Positions 27,182 through 35,905 of a stretch of 64,000 bases of DNA are shown here, piece by piece. The position numbers and the translations under genes were made by a program. Under the pieces are notes generated by a model. It saw only the letters and a program-made list of their open reading frames with translations, made no database searches and had not been told where the DNA came from. Where the stretch lies: NCBI RefSeq assembly GCF_004135735.1, contig NZ_CP012670.1:3679501-3743500 (forward strand), read 5' to 3'. The first letter of the stretch is position 1. Every line of letters starts with the position of its first letter. This stretch comes from Sorangium cellulosum. GTDB taxonomy: Bacteria > Myxococcota_A > Polyangia > Polyangiales > Polyangiaceae.

Positions 27182-29908
27182 ATGCATCCGTCCGAGCAGC
27201 CTGTGGCCAGGAAGAAGCTCACGCCGGTGATGCGCCAGTACGAGGAAGCGAAGGCGCTCCACCCCGACGCGATCCTGTTCTTCCGGCTCGGTGACTTCTA
27301 CGAGATGTTCAACGACGACGCGGTCCTGGTGTCGCGCGCGCTGAACCTGACGCTCACGAGCCGGAACAAGGGAGAGCCCGGCGAGCACCCGATGGCCGGC
27401 GTCCCGCACCACGCGGCGCACGGCTACATCGCGCGGCTGCTCGCGCTCGGCCACAAGGTGGCGATCTGCGAGCAGCTCGGGGATCCGTCGAAGATCAAGG
27501 GGCTCGTGCCGCGGCAGGTGGTGCGCGTCGTCACGCCGGGGCTCGTGACCGAGACCGACCAGCTCGACGCGCGCGCCAACCACTACCTGGCGGCCGTCGA
27601 CGGGGGCGGCGCGCCCCGCGGGGACGCGGGCGCGACCGGCGGACCGTACGGCCTGTCGCTGCTCGATCTGTCCACCGGCGAGCTCTCGGCCACCTCGATC
27701 CCCGACGCCGCGACGCTGCTCGCCGAGCTCGCCCGGGCCGATCCGCGCGAGGCGCTGATCGCCCGCGATCTGCCCGACGTCCGCGCCGCCGCGGCCTCGC
27801 TCGCCTGCCGCGCGGCGCTGCGCGACGACGAGGACCTCGACAGCGCGGCGGTCGCGTCGATCCTCGACGACGCCGCGATCGAGCCCATCTCGGCGGCGGC
27901 GCTCGCCGAGCACCCGCTGCCGGCGGTGCGCGCCGCGGCGCGGGCGCTGCGCTTCGCCCGCCGCTGCAGCCCGGGCGCGCGCATCCCCGTGCGCCGCATC
28001 GCCCCGCACGACACCTCGGGCACGCTGCGCATCGACGAGACGGCCCAGTCGCACCTCGAGCTCGTGCGGGCCGCCGACGGGGGCCGGCGCGGCACGCTGC
28101 TCGACGTCATCGACTGCACGGTCACCCCGGGCGGCGCCCGGCTCCTCCGCCGCCGCCTGCTCACGCCGCTCGCGGACGTCGCGGCCATCCGCCGGCGCCT
28201 CGACGAGGTCGAGCTCTTCGTCGCGCACCCGCGCGCCCGCGGCGAGCTGCGGGACGCGCTCGGCGGCGTCGGCGATCTCGAGCGCCTCAGCGTCCGCGCG
28301 CTCCTCGGCGAGGCCACGCCCCGCGACCTCGGCGGCCTCCGCGACGGCCTCACGGCGGCGCCGGCGGCGATCGCCGCGATCCGGTCCATCCCCGACCTCG
28401 GCGGCGCGCCCGGGCGGGGCGAGGCCCCCGCCGCGGCGGAGGCCAGCGCGGAGCCGCTGCTCGCCGACGCGGCGGCGACGGACGTCGTGGCCGACGTGTG
28501 CGCCGAGCTCACCGCCGCGCTGGTCGAGCGGCCGCCGCCGAACGCGCGCGAGGGCGGCATCTTCCGCGAGGGGTACGACAAGGAGCTCGACGAGGCGCGC
28601 GCCACGGAGAAGAACGGCACGGAGCTCATCCTCGCGCTCGAGGCGAGGCTGCGCGCGCAGACGGGCGCGCCGTCGCTCCGGGTCAAGTACACGCGCGTCT
28701 TCGGCTGGTACATCGAGGTGACGCGCGCCCACGTCGGCAAGGTCCCGGACACCTTCCGCCGCAAGCAGACGGTGGCGACCGGCGAGCGCTACACGAGCGA
28801 CGAGCTCGACGAGCTCGCCGACAAGATCGAGCACGCCGGCGCGCGCGCGCTGGAGCGGGAGGCGGCGCTGTTCGAGCGCCTGCGGACGCTCGTGGCGAGG
28901 AGCGAGGCCCGCCTCCGCGCGCTCGCGCGCCGGCTCGCCGCGTGGGACGTCGCCGCCGCGCTCGCCGACGTCGCGCACCGCAACGACTACGTGAGGCCGC
29001 ACGTCACCGCGGGCGACGCGCTCGCGATCCGCGACGGCCGCCACCCGGTCGTCGAGCGCTACGCGGCCGCGGGGCACTTCGTGCCGAACGACACCCGCCT
29101 CGACCTCGCGGGCGAGCGGCTCTGGCTGATCACCGGCCCCAACATGGCGGGCAAGTCGACGCTGATGCGCCAGGTCGCGCTCATCGTGGTCCTCGCGCAG
29201 ATGGGCAGCTACGTGCCCGCGCGCGAGGCGGAGATCGGCCTCGTCGACCGGATCCTCTCCCGGGTGGGCGCGAGCGACAACGTGGCCCGCGGCGAGAGCA
29301 CGTTCATGGTGGAGATGCGGGAGACGGCGGAGATCCTGCGCGGCGCGACGCGGCGCTCGCTCGTGATCCTGGACGAGATCGGCCGGGGCACGAGCACCTA
29401 CGACGGCCTCGCGATCGCCTGGGCCGTGGCCGAGCACCTCTTCGAGGCGGTCGGCTGCCGCGCGCTGTTCGCGACGCACTACCACGAGCTCACGGAGCTC
29501 TCGTCGCGCGCGCCGGGCATCGCGAACTACTCGGTGGCCGCGCGCGAGCACGGCGACGACGTGATCTTCCTGCACAAGCTCGAGCCGGGCCCCGCCAGCC
29601 GCAGCTACGGCGTCGCGGTCGCGCGGCTCGCGGGCGTCCCGGAGGGCGTGCTCGCCCGGGCCCGCGCGATCCTCGCGACGCTGGAGTCGGGCGCCGCGCT
29701 GCCGGGCGGCAAGCACGCCTCGCTCCGCGGCCGCACGCGCGCCGGCGCCGCCCAGCTCGACCTGTTCGTCCCGGCGCAGGCGGCGTCGCCGCCGGAGCAC
29801 GCGGCGGTCCTCGAGACGCTGCGCGCCGTGGACGTCGATCGCCTCGCGCCGCTCGACGCGCTGAAGCTCGTGGTCAAGCTGAAGGGCCTGCTCGGCGCCC
29901 CGAAGTGA
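27182..29908 (+). CDS. mutS: DNA mismatch repair protein MutS (908 aa)
   Basis: MutS recognises mismatches and starts mismatch repair. The mismatch-reading Phe-x-Glu is present (GDFYEMF, Phe39-Tyr-Glu41). The connector, lever and clamp regions follow (KVAICEQLGDPSKIKGLVPRQ; FGWYIEVTRAHVGKVPDTF). The ATPase has Walker A GPNMAGKST (~651), the signature near SNVARGEST-like DNVARGESTFMVEM, Walker B ILDEIGRGTST and the ATHYHELTEL motif. Length 908 is slightly long for the family because of Ala-rich insertions (~225-270 and ~400-425). ATG start; no mutL neighbour in the window. No promoter was recognised in the 117 bp upstream. Confidence 0.98.
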   Translation: MHPSEQPVARKKLTPVMRQYEEAKALHPDAILFFRLGDFYEMFNDDAVLVSRALNLTLTSRNKGEPGEHPMAGVPHHAAHGYIARLLALGHKVAICEQLGDPSKIKGLVPRQVVRVVTPGLVTETDQLDARANHYLAAVDGGGAPRGDAGATGGPYGLSLLDLSTGELSATSIPDAATLLAELARADPREALIARDLPDVRAAAASLACRAALRDDEDLDSAAVASILDDAAIEPISAAALAEHPLPAVRAAARALRFARRCSPGARIPVRRIAPHDTSGTLRIDETAQSHLELVRAADGGRRGTLLDVIDCTVTPGGARLLRRRLLTPLADVAAIRRRLDEVELFVAHPRARGELRDALGGVGDLERLSVRALLGEATPRDLGGLRDGLTAAPAAIAAIRSIPDLGGAPGRGEAPAAAEASAEPLLADAAATDVVADVCAELTAALVERPPPNAREGGIFREGYDKELDEARATEKNGTELILALEARLRAQTGAPSLRVKYTRVFGWYIEVTRAHVGKVPDTFRRKQTVATGERYTSDELDELADKIEHAGARALEREAALFERLRTLVARSEARLRALARRLAAWDVAAALADVAHRNDYVRPHVTAGDALAIRDGRHPVVERYAAAGHFVPNDTRLDLAGERLWLITGPNMAGKSTLMRQVALIVVLAQMGSYVPAREAEIGLVDRILSRVGASDNVARGESTFMVEMRETAEILRGATRRSLVILDEIGRGTSTYDGLAIAWAVAEHLFEAVGCRALFATHYHELTELSSRAPGIANYSVAAREHGDDVIFLHKLEPGPASRSYGVAVARLAGVPEGVLARARAILATLESGAALPGGKHASLRGRTRAGAAQLDLFVPAQAASPPEHAAVLETLRAVDVDRLAPLDALKLVVKLKGLLGAPK

Positions 29909-29921
29909 CCGATGGCGTCGC

Positions 29922-29950
29922 TTGACAGACGAGACCCATCGGGGTAGCAA
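29922..29950 (+). promoter_or_regulatory. Promoter for rpsB (and possibly tsf)
   Basis: TTGACA (29922-29927), 17-bp spacer, TAGCAA (29945-29950), 14 bp after the mutS stop. The -35 is a perfect housekeeping-sigma match; the -10 is weaker. It would give a ~200-nt leader before the rpsB GTG, long enough for the S2 autoregulation known in other bacteria, and the leader contains possible stems (CCCCC at 29955 pairing with GGGGG near 29983). Confidence 0.65.
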
Positions 29951-30156
29951 ACCGCCCCCTTCGCGCGGTCTCGTGACGAGGGGGACAGCGGAGGCTGAAT
30001 CCCCGTCCTCGCTGTCGACTGCGACGAATCCACACGCTCCCCTGGCACCACGGCAATCCGCGGCCCGGTGCCCCATCGACGAGGACGCTTTTTCCTGTCC
30101 GCGCGAGGGGTTGGTCGCGGGAGGGGGAGCGGCGGACCAACCGAAAGGACACTGCC

Positions 30157-31032
30157 GTGACCGATACCAGCGTTTCCGCATCCGTCCCCGCGGCCGAGAC
30201 CATGCAGGCCGTCGCCCCGCTGCCCGGGGAGTTCCCGCTCCCGCTCCGCTCGCTGCTCGACGCGGGCGTGCACTTCGGCCACCAGACCAAGCGCTGGAAC
30301 CCGAAGATGCGGCCGTTCATCTACGGCGCGCGCAACGGCATCCACATCATCGATCTCGATCAGACGACGCGCCTGTTCAAGCGCGCGTACGACTTCCTGA
30401 CCGACGCCGTGTCCCGCGGCGGCCACGTGCTGTTCGTCGGCACGAAGCGCCAGGCGCAGGACATCGTGCAGGAGGAGGCCCGGCGCTCGGGCATGTACTT
30501 CGTCACGAACCGCTGGCTCGGCGGCACGCTGACGAACTTCCGCACCATCAAGCAGGGCCTCGATCGCCTGCGCACCCTCGAGCGCATGCGCGAGGACGGG
30601 ACGTACGAGCAGCTCCTCAAGAAGGAGGTCGTCCGCCTCGAGAAGGAGCGCGAGCGGCTCGAGAAGTACCTGGGCGGCCTGAAGGGCATGGGCGGCCTCC
30701 CGGCGGCGATCTTCGTGATCGACCCGCACCAGGAGTCGATCGCGATCAGCGAGGCGCGCAAGCTGAACGTCCCTGTCGTGGCCATCACGGACACGAACTG
30801 CGACCCGGATCTCGTCGACTTCGTGATCCCCGGCAACGACGACGCCATCCGCTCGATCCGGCTGATCACGGCCCGGGTCGCGGACGCGTGCATCGAGGGC
30901 GCGCAGCGCCGCCGGGATCACGGCGAGGGCGCGCACGGCTCGCAGCCCCCGCCCCGCGGCCAGCGCGACGAGATCAACGTGTACCAGGGCGGCCGCGGCC
31001 GCGGTGGTCCGCGCCAGCAGCAGGCGTCGTAG
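30157..31032 (+). CDS. rpsB: 30S ribosomal protein S2 (291 aa)
   Basis: Universal small-subunit protein. GTG start with AAAGGA about ten bases upstream. The S2 core runs from residue ~27: LLDAGVHFGHQTKRWNPKM, IYGARNGIHIIDLDQT, FVGTKRQAQ, NRWLGGTLTNF, FVIDPHQESIAISEARKLNVPVV and ITDTNCDPDLVDFVIPGNDDA are all diagnostic. It is longer than the E. coli protein (~241 aa) through a 25-residue N-terminal and a ~40-residue Gly/Arg/Gln-rich C-terminal extension. Followed by tsf, the usual bacterial order. Confidence 0.98.
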   Translation: MTDTSVSASVPAAETMQAVAPLPGEFPLPLRSLLDAGVHFGHQTKRWNPKMRPFIYGARNGIHIIDLDQTTRLFKRAYDFLTDAVSRGGHVLFVGTKRQAQDIVQEEARRSGMYFVTNRWLGGTLTNFRTIKQGLDRLRTLERMREDGTYEQLLKKEVVRLEKERERLEKYLGGLKGMGGLPAAIFVIDPHQESIAISEARKLNVPVVAITDTNCDPDLVDFVIPGNDDAIRSIRLITARVADACIEGAQRRRDHGEGAHGSQPPPRGQRDEINVYQGGRGRGGPRQQQAS

Positions 31033-31082
31033 CGTAGCGCGGCGCGAGCCGCATCGGGGCGGGCCCGGCGCCCGGGCGGTGA

Positions 31083-31102
31083 GAGGCCGGGGCACCGGCC
31101 TC
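31083..31102 (+). terminator. Hairpin between rpsB and tsf
   Basis: GAGGCCGG (31083-31090), loop GGCA, CCGGCCTC (31095-31102): perfect 8-bp stem with a four-base loop, 50 bp after rpsB, no T run. In many bacteria the rpsB-tsf gap has a partial terminator that lowers tsf levels; that role fits here but is inference. Confidence 0.5.
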
Positions 31103-31304
31103 CTGCCCGGGAGCGGGGGAGGTCGCGGCGGCGCAGGGGGCGCGGGGCAGAGATGGACAATTCGTCGCCCCGCGCCCACCTCGCCGCCGCGCCTCGGCCC
31201 GCTCGCCGCTGTCCGGGCCGCTCGTGCATTCACCAGTCTGAAGTGCGTTGAAATGAGGCGCGCTCGGCGCGGCCTCTTCAATCCAGGTTGAAGGAGAAAG
31301 AGCC

Positions 31305-32252
31305 ATGGCCGGCATCAATGCGCAGGCGATCAAGGAGCTTCGGGAGCGGACCCAGGCGGGCATGAGCGACTGCAAGAGCGCCCTCACGGAGGCCGAGGGC
31401 GACATGGAGAAGGCGGTCGAGATCATCCTCAAGAAGGGTCTCGCGAAGAGCGCCAAGCGGGCCGGCGCGTCCGCCACCGAGGGCGAGGTGCGCGCGGCGG
31501 TCGCGGCCGATCGGCGGAGCGCGACGATGGTCGAGGTCAACATCCAGACCGACTTCGCCGCGCGGAACGACGCGTTCCGGCAGTTCGTGGGCGACGTGCT
31601 CGCCGCGGCCGAGAAGGCGCCCGAGGGCGCGGACGTGGGCCAGCTCTCGATCGGCGGCAAGCCGGTGGCCGACGTCGCGACGGAGCTGACGGCGCGCATC
31701 GGCGAGAAGGTCGCGGTGCGCCGGTGGGACCGCGTGTCGATCCCCGCGGGCAAGCACGGCGTCGCGCACGCCTACGTGCACCTGGGCGGCAAGATCGGCG
31801 TGCTCGTGGCGGTCGAGACCTCGAGCCAGGCCGTGGCGGAGCACCCCGAGGTGCAGAAGCTCGTCGAGGACACGGCGATGCAGGCCGCCGCGATGAGCCC
31901 GCTGGTCCTCCGCCGCGACGAGGTCACGGAGGAGCTGAAGGCGAAGCAGAAGGAGATCTTCGAGGCGCAGCTCCGCGAGGATCCGAAGCCGAAGCCCGAG
32001 GCGGCGTGGCCGAAGATCATCGAGGGCAAGTTCAACAAGTGGTACTCGGAGGTCGCGCTGCTCGAGCAGGAGTCGGTGGAGGCGGCGTCGCGCGGCGTGA
32101 GCCTGACGATCGACAAGCTGCGCGAGGCGGCGGCGAAGGCGGCCGGCGGCGAGGTGACGCTCACCCGCTTCGTCCGCTACGAGCGCGGCGAGGGCATCGC
32201 GAAGAAAGAGGACGACTTCGCCGCCGAGGTGGCGAAGATGGCCGCGAGCTGA
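31305..32252 (+). CDS. tsf: Translation elongation factor Ts (315 aa)
   Basis: EF-Ts reloads EF-Tu by exchanging GDP for GTP. The N-terminal UBA-like domain is clear (IKELRERTQAGMSDCKSALT, GDMEKAVEIILKKG). The nucleotide-exchange signature TDF is in NIQTDFAARND (Thr81-Asp-Phe83), followed by the two core repeats. GGAG lies about ten bases upstream of the ATG. The spacer to rpsB is 272 bp, longer than in many species, and contains the hairpin above. Confidence 0.97.
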   Translation: MAGINAQAIKELRERTQAGMSDCKSALTEAEGDMEKAVEIILKKGLAKSAKRAGASATEGEVRAAVAADRRSATMVEVNIQTDFAARNDAFRQFVGDVLAAAEKAPEGADVGQLSIGGKPVADVATELTARIGEKVAVRRWDRVSIPAGKHGVAHAYVHLGGKIGVLVAVETSSQAVAEHPEVQKLVEDTAMQAAAMSPLVLRRDEVTEELKAKQKEIFEAQLREDPKPKPEAAWPKIIEGKFNKWYSEVALLEQESVEAASRGVSLTIDKLREAAAKAAGGEVTLTRFVRYERGEGIAKKEDDFAAEVAKMAAS

Positions 32253-32261
32253 AGCGGTCCG

Positions 32262-33206
32262 ATGCGGGGGCGCCTCGCCGCCGTCTCGATCGATCTCGAC
32301 GAGATCCCGAACTACCTCGCCATCCACGGCCTCGCCGTCCCGGAGCGCCCCGGGGCGGCGGCCGCGCTGCACGCCGTCTATGACGCGGCGCTGCCGCGCA
32401 TCGCGGCCTTCGCCGCGTCCCACGGCATCCCCGTCACGCTGTTCGCGATCGGCCGCGATCTCGCGCGCCCGGAGAGCACGGCGGCGCTGCGCGCGCTGAG
32501 CGCGGCGGGCCACGCGGTCGAGAACCACTCGTACTGGCACCGTTACGACCTGTCGCGGCGCCCGCGCGCCGCGATCGCCGAGGACGTCCTGATGGGGGCC
32601 GAGGCGATCGCGGAGGCGATCGGCCGGCGTCCGACGGGCTTTCGCGCGCCGGGCTACACCGTGAGCGACGCGCTGTTCGACGCGCTCGACGCGGTCGGGG
32701 TCGCGTTCGACTCCTCGGTGTTCCCGTGCCCGCCGTACTACGCCGCGAAGGCGCTGGCGATGGGGGTGCAGCGCGCGCAGGGGAGGGGATCGGCGGCGAT
32801 CCTGGACACGCCGCGCGTGCTCGCGGCGCCGCGCCGCCCGTACCGGCCGGGGCGGCCGTGGCACCGGCGCGGCGGGCGGCGCTTCGTGGAGCTGCCGATC
32901 CAGGTGACGCCGCGGCTGCGCCTGCCGGTCATCGGCACGAGCGTCGCGCTCGCGGGCGCGGCGGGGGCGCGGTGGCTCGCGCGCGCCTGCGCCGGCGAGG
33001 CGTTCGTCAACCTGGAGCTGCACGGGATGGACTTCCTCGATCGGGCCGACGGGATCGAGATGCTCGCGCCGTACCAGCCGGAGCTCCGGGTGCCGCTGGA
33101 CCGGAGGCTCGAGGCGCTCGGGGCGTTCGTGGAGGAGGCGGCGCGGGGAGGCGCGCGGTTCGTGCGGCTGGAGGAGGCGAGCCGGGAGGGCGGGCTCGTG
33201 GCGTGA
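32262..33206 (+). CDS. Polysaccharide deacetylase, NodB-like (314 aa)
   Basis: Likely removes acetyl groups from a cell-wall or exopolysaccharide amino sugar. NodB-fold motifs are in order: SIDLDE (Asp11, Asp13), GHAVENHSYWHRYDL with the metal pair His89-x3-His93, and TGFRAPGYTVSDALFDALDA. The C-terminal part with LELHGMDFLDRADG holds a late conserved His/Asp. No signal peptide, so it either acts inside the cell or uses another export route. It starts 10 bp after tsf with no clear ribosome site, so it may be transcribed with tsf but is not functionally linked to it. Confidence 0.85.
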   Translation: MRGRLAAVSIDLDEIPNYLAIHGLAVPERPGAAAALHAVYDAALPRIAAFAASHGIPVTLFAIGRDLARPESTAALRALSAAGHAVENHSYWHRYDLSRRPRAAIAEDVLMGAEAIAEAIGRRPTGFRAPGYTVSDALFDALDAVGVAFDSSVFPCPPYYAAKALAMGVQRAQGRGSAAILDTPRVLAAPRRPYRPGRPWHRRGGRRFVELPIQVTPRLRLPVIGTSVALAGAAGARWLARACAGEAFVNLELHGMDFLDRADGIEMLAPYQPELRVPLDRRLEALGAFVEEAARGGARFVRLEEASREGGLVA

Positions 33207-33351
33207 CCGAGGGGTCGGCCCGGGCCTGCGAAATTTCTGACGGGCATGGGGCCGTCGGCTACCTTCCCGGCGATGGAGCTCGAGCGCCTCCAGGAGCTCT
33301 TACAGCCGCTGCAACCCCGACGAACCGCTGTCACCGGGGGACGCGCGCAAC

Positions 33352-34611
33352 GTGGACATCGACCTCCACGGCGTGCGCGGGGCGCACTGGACGAGCAAGC
33401 TCGCGCGCCAGATCGAGCTCTCCAGGACGCCGGTCTGCCAGCTCTTCACCGGGCTCCGCGGCACGGGGAAGAGCACCGAGATCCAGCGCCTCGCCGCCAG
33501 GCTCTCCGATCCGGCGCGGCGCAACCTCCTCACGGTCCTCATCGACGCCGATGACGTCCTCGACCTCACCGTGGAGATCGACATCTCGGGCGTCCTCGCG
33601 CTCGTGCTGCTCCACACCGAGCGCGCCGTCCTGGCCGCGGAGGGGGGCGACGCGGCGGACGCCCTGACCGACGGCCCTCACCGGCGGCTCTGGGCGTGGC
33701 TCTCGCGGACGGACGTGGAGATCGGCAAGCTCACCGCGGGCGTCGGCGCGGGCGCGAAGGCCGGCGTCGAGCTCAACCTGAAGACGAACCCGACGGTGCG
33801 CCAGCGGGTCCGCGAGATCGTGGCCAGGCACCTGGCCACGTTCGTCCGCTTCGTGCACGACGAGCTCCGGGAGCTCGACTGGCGCGCGCGCAAGCTCGGG
33901 CGCTCCGGCGTCGTGATCCTCTTCGACTCGCTGGAGAAGCTGCGCGGCACGAGCCTCACCTGGAAGCCGGTGCTCGAGAGCGCGGAGCGCATCTTCTCCA
34001 CCGGCGCGCCATACCTCCAGCTCCCGGTGCACGTGCTCTACACGATCCCGCCGGCGCTCGCGCGCCGCATGGTCGAGCCGCCCGTGTCGTTCCTGCCGAT
34101 GATCAAGGTCCGGGACGCCGAGGGCAGGCTTCACGCGGAGGGGGTCGAGGTCATCGCCGAGCTCGTGAAGAGGCGCATCGACGAGGACGCGCTCCGGGAG
34201 ATCTTCGGCGAGCCCGCGCTCCGGGATCGGATCCGCGCCGTCGCGCTGTGGTCTGGCGGCTACCCGCGCGAGATCGTGCGGCTGCTGCAGACGCTGCTCG
34301 AGCTCGAGGCGTTCCCCGTCGACGGGAAGACGCTCGAGCGGGAGCTCCACCGCGCGGGGAACGCCTACCGGAGCATCGTCTACGACAGCGGCGCGATCCC
34401 GTGGCTCGCCACGGTGAACCGCACGAAGCGGCTCATCACGACGAGCGAGAAGGAGCGCGAGGCGGCCGACCACCTGCTCCAGAACAACGTCATCCTCCGT
34501 TACCTCAACGACGACGAGTGGGTCGACCTCCACCCGTCCGTGGCCGGGATGCAGGAGCTCGCCGGGCCCTTCCCGGACGCGACGGACGTCGCGGCGGAGA
34601 AGGGCGCATGA
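33352..34611 (+). CDS. ATP-binding P-loop protein, 5' end apparently frameshifted (419 aa as read)
   Basis: P-loop ATPase: Walker A GLRGTGKST (residues ~34-42) and Walker B-like VVILFDSLEKL (~187-197), then a C-terminal winged-helix-like region (IPWLATVNRTKRL, LLQNNVILRYLNDDEWVDLHP), as in STAND/AAA conflict-type ATPases. The coding signal clearly continues upstream of the GTG at 33352: the same frame reads YSRCNPDEPLSPGDARN from 33301, and a sensible start (ATG at 33273, MELERLQEL) lies in another frame. Removing one T at about 33300 joins them into one smooth N-terminus. The real gene is thus probably 33273-34611 with a 1-base insertion or a sequencing error. It overlaps the next gene by four bases (ATGA). 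Confidence 0.8.
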   Translation: MDIDLHGVRGAHWTSKLARQIELSRTPVCQLFTGLRGTGKSTEIQRLAARLSDPARRNLLTVLIDADDVLDLTVEIDISGVLALVLLHTERAVLAAEGGDAADALTDGPHRRLWAWLSRTDVEIGKLTAGVGAGAKAGVELNLKTNPTVRQRVREIVARHLATFVRFVHDELRELDWRARKLGRSGVVILFDSLEKLRGTSLTWKPVLESAERIFSTGAPYLQLPVHVLYTIPPALARRMVEPPVSFLPMIKVRDAEGRLHAEGVEVIAELVKRRIDEDALREIFGEPALRDRIRAVALWSGGYPREIVRLLQTLLELEAFPVDGKTLERELHRAGNAYRSIVYDSGAIPWLATVNRTKRLITTSEKEREAADHLLQNNVILRYLNDDEWVDLHPSVAGMQELAGPFPDATDVAAEKGA

Positions 34612-35051
34612 CCGGCGCCGCGGGCGGGGAGCGCTCGCGGCTGCTCCGGGCGCTCGCGCTCTCGCGGAGGTTCCACCTCTACCTCGCGCGGTGCGCGAGC
34701 CCTCGCGCGGCGGATGAGCTGGTCGCAACGCTCTCCGACGACCTTTCGCGGCTCGGGCGACCGGAAGTCCGCCTCGTGCGGCTGGAGCCGTACAGCGGGC
34801 GGACGGAGGACACACCGCTCACCGACGGCGAGCTCGCGGAGCGCGTCCTGCTCCCGCTCCTCGATCCGCCCGAGGAGCTGCGCGGCGCGATCCACCTCGT
34901 CGACGCGTCGCGCGCGACCTTCGCAGACACCGAGGCATGGGCGCGGCTCTTGAGGCTTCATCGACGCCTGGGGTCGCCTCGGACTGGACCGGCGATCGCG
35001 CCTGCGCGCGCAGCTCGTCGTGGAGCTGCTTCGGACCGCGCTCTCGCCTGA
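34608..35051 (+). CDS. Shortened partner of the upstream ATPase (147 aa as read)
   Basis: Starts within the stop of the ATPase gene (ATGA), so the two are translationally coupled. Residues 1-115 read as a coherent globular domain (LALSRRFHLYLARCASPRAADELVATL, VRLVRLEPYSGRTEDTPLTDGELAERVLLPLLDPP, GAIHLVDASRATFADTEAWARLL). After this the composition turns to Ala/Arg-rich and looks out of frame. A coding frame then reappears in another phase. My reading is that the middle of this gene, and perhaps the start of a third gene, were deleted. Its normal role beside the ATPase is unknown. Confidence 0.6.
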   Translation: MTGAAGGERSRLLRALALSRRFHLYLARCASPRAADELVATLSDDLSRLGRPEVRLVRLEPYSGRTEDTPLTDGELAERVLLPLLDPPEELRGAIHLVDASRATFADTEAWARLLRLHRRLGSPRTGPAIAPARAARRGAASDRALA

Positions 35052-35307
35052 CGGCGATCAGACCGAGGCAGCAGCGCGCGATCTCGCCGGCCAAGCCGAG
35101 GCGCTCCTGGGGGACACGGCCGAGGATCACATGAGCCGCGTGCTCGCCGTGGCGGCGCACCGCGAGCTCGCGCGACGCCTCGCGAGCGCCGGCGCCGGTG
35201 ACGCCCGCTTCGCCGCGCAGCGCGCCGCGGCGCTCGCCCAACCCCTCGGCGGCCTCGGCGTGCCCGCGTGGGACGAGCTGCTCCGCGCTGCGGCGCGCCC
35301 GTGCTGA
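34954..35307 (+). pseudogene. Orphan C-terminal fragment, helical protein
   Basis: In the frame after the stop at 34951-34953, coherent coding resumes: RLGLDRRSRLRAQLVVELL, GDQTEAAARDLAGQAEALLG, AVAAHRELARRLASAGAGDA, ending at TGA 35305-35307. It is Ala/Leu/Arg helical, TPR-like, and has no good start (first GTG at 35020). It looks like the tail of a longer gene whose front was lost in the same deletion that shortened the preceding frame. Confidence 0.5.
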
Positions 35308-35905
35308 GTTTCCCTGGTTCTACGCACCAGGAGATCTCACCCGCCGTACTGGACGCGGCGACCCTGCGGCGCGGCGGTCGCCGGCCGTGGAGGGCAGGGG
35401 AGAGGTGTGACGCGGTGCGTCGTGCGCGCGTTCCTTGTGCATCGTGCGCGCGTTCCTTGTGCGTCGTGCGCGCGTTCCTTGCGCGTCGTGCGCGCGTTCC
35501 TTGTGCGTCGTGCGCGCGTTCCCGGTCACCGTGCGCGTGTCCGGGATCTCTGGCGCGCGGGGGCGACGGGCTTGCCGCATGCCGCCTCCGCGTCGTGCGC
35601 GCGTCCGAGCCGCCTGTGCGCGCGCGCCCCGCGCCGTGCGCGCGCGCCCCGCGCCGTGGTGCGCTGGCGCCACCGGGGTTGCGCGCGTTCCCCCGCCGGT
35701 CTCGCGCGTGCCGCCCGCCGTCGCGTGGCGCCGTCGACCTCGCCTGGTGCGCACGTCGCGCCCGCCGAGCGCGCCCCAGCGGCCGACCCTGCGCCGCTTG
35801 CCCGGGCCCCATGCATTCGTCCGGACTGGATCGTCGCGACGTGATCTTGCTCCTACGATGTGCCCACTTTCCTTTCCTTGACGCTCCCTCGTAGCCTCTC
35901 CTCTC
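35308..35905. other. Repeat-rich gene-free spacer
   Basis: 598 bp. It begins with a hairpin CCTGGT-tctacgc-ACCAGG (35313-35331), then holds the 22-bp array at 35415-35524, then ~300 bp of GCGCGC-rich, low-complexity DNA. No gene is supported. A TTGACG lies at 35878-35883, but too close to the next ATG to be its -35 with a leader. Confidence 0.6.
35415..35524. repeat. Five tandem 22-bp direct repeats (iteron-like)
   Basis: Units GTGCGTCGTGCGCGCGTTCC plus TT start at 35415, 35437, 35459, 35481 and 35503, nearly identical (one GTGCATC, one GCGCGTC). 22 bp is about two helical turns, so the copies face the same side of the DNA; 22 is not a multiple of three and no gene covers them, so coding is not the cause. 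No spacers, hence not CRISPR. Confidence 0.93.

Noticed and set aside
23924..30181. A 2085-codon open frame on the minus strand
   Set aside because: It lies antisense to two lipoproteins, mutS and rpsB, is Arg/Glu/Asp-rich as expected from G+C shadow frames, and has no domain.
35313..35331. tRNA T-arm-like stem (CCTGGT/ACCAGG)
   Set aside because: No acceptor, D or anticodon stem can be placed around it.
35415..35524. CRISPR array
   Set aside because: Units touch each other with no unique spacers and no cas genes are near.
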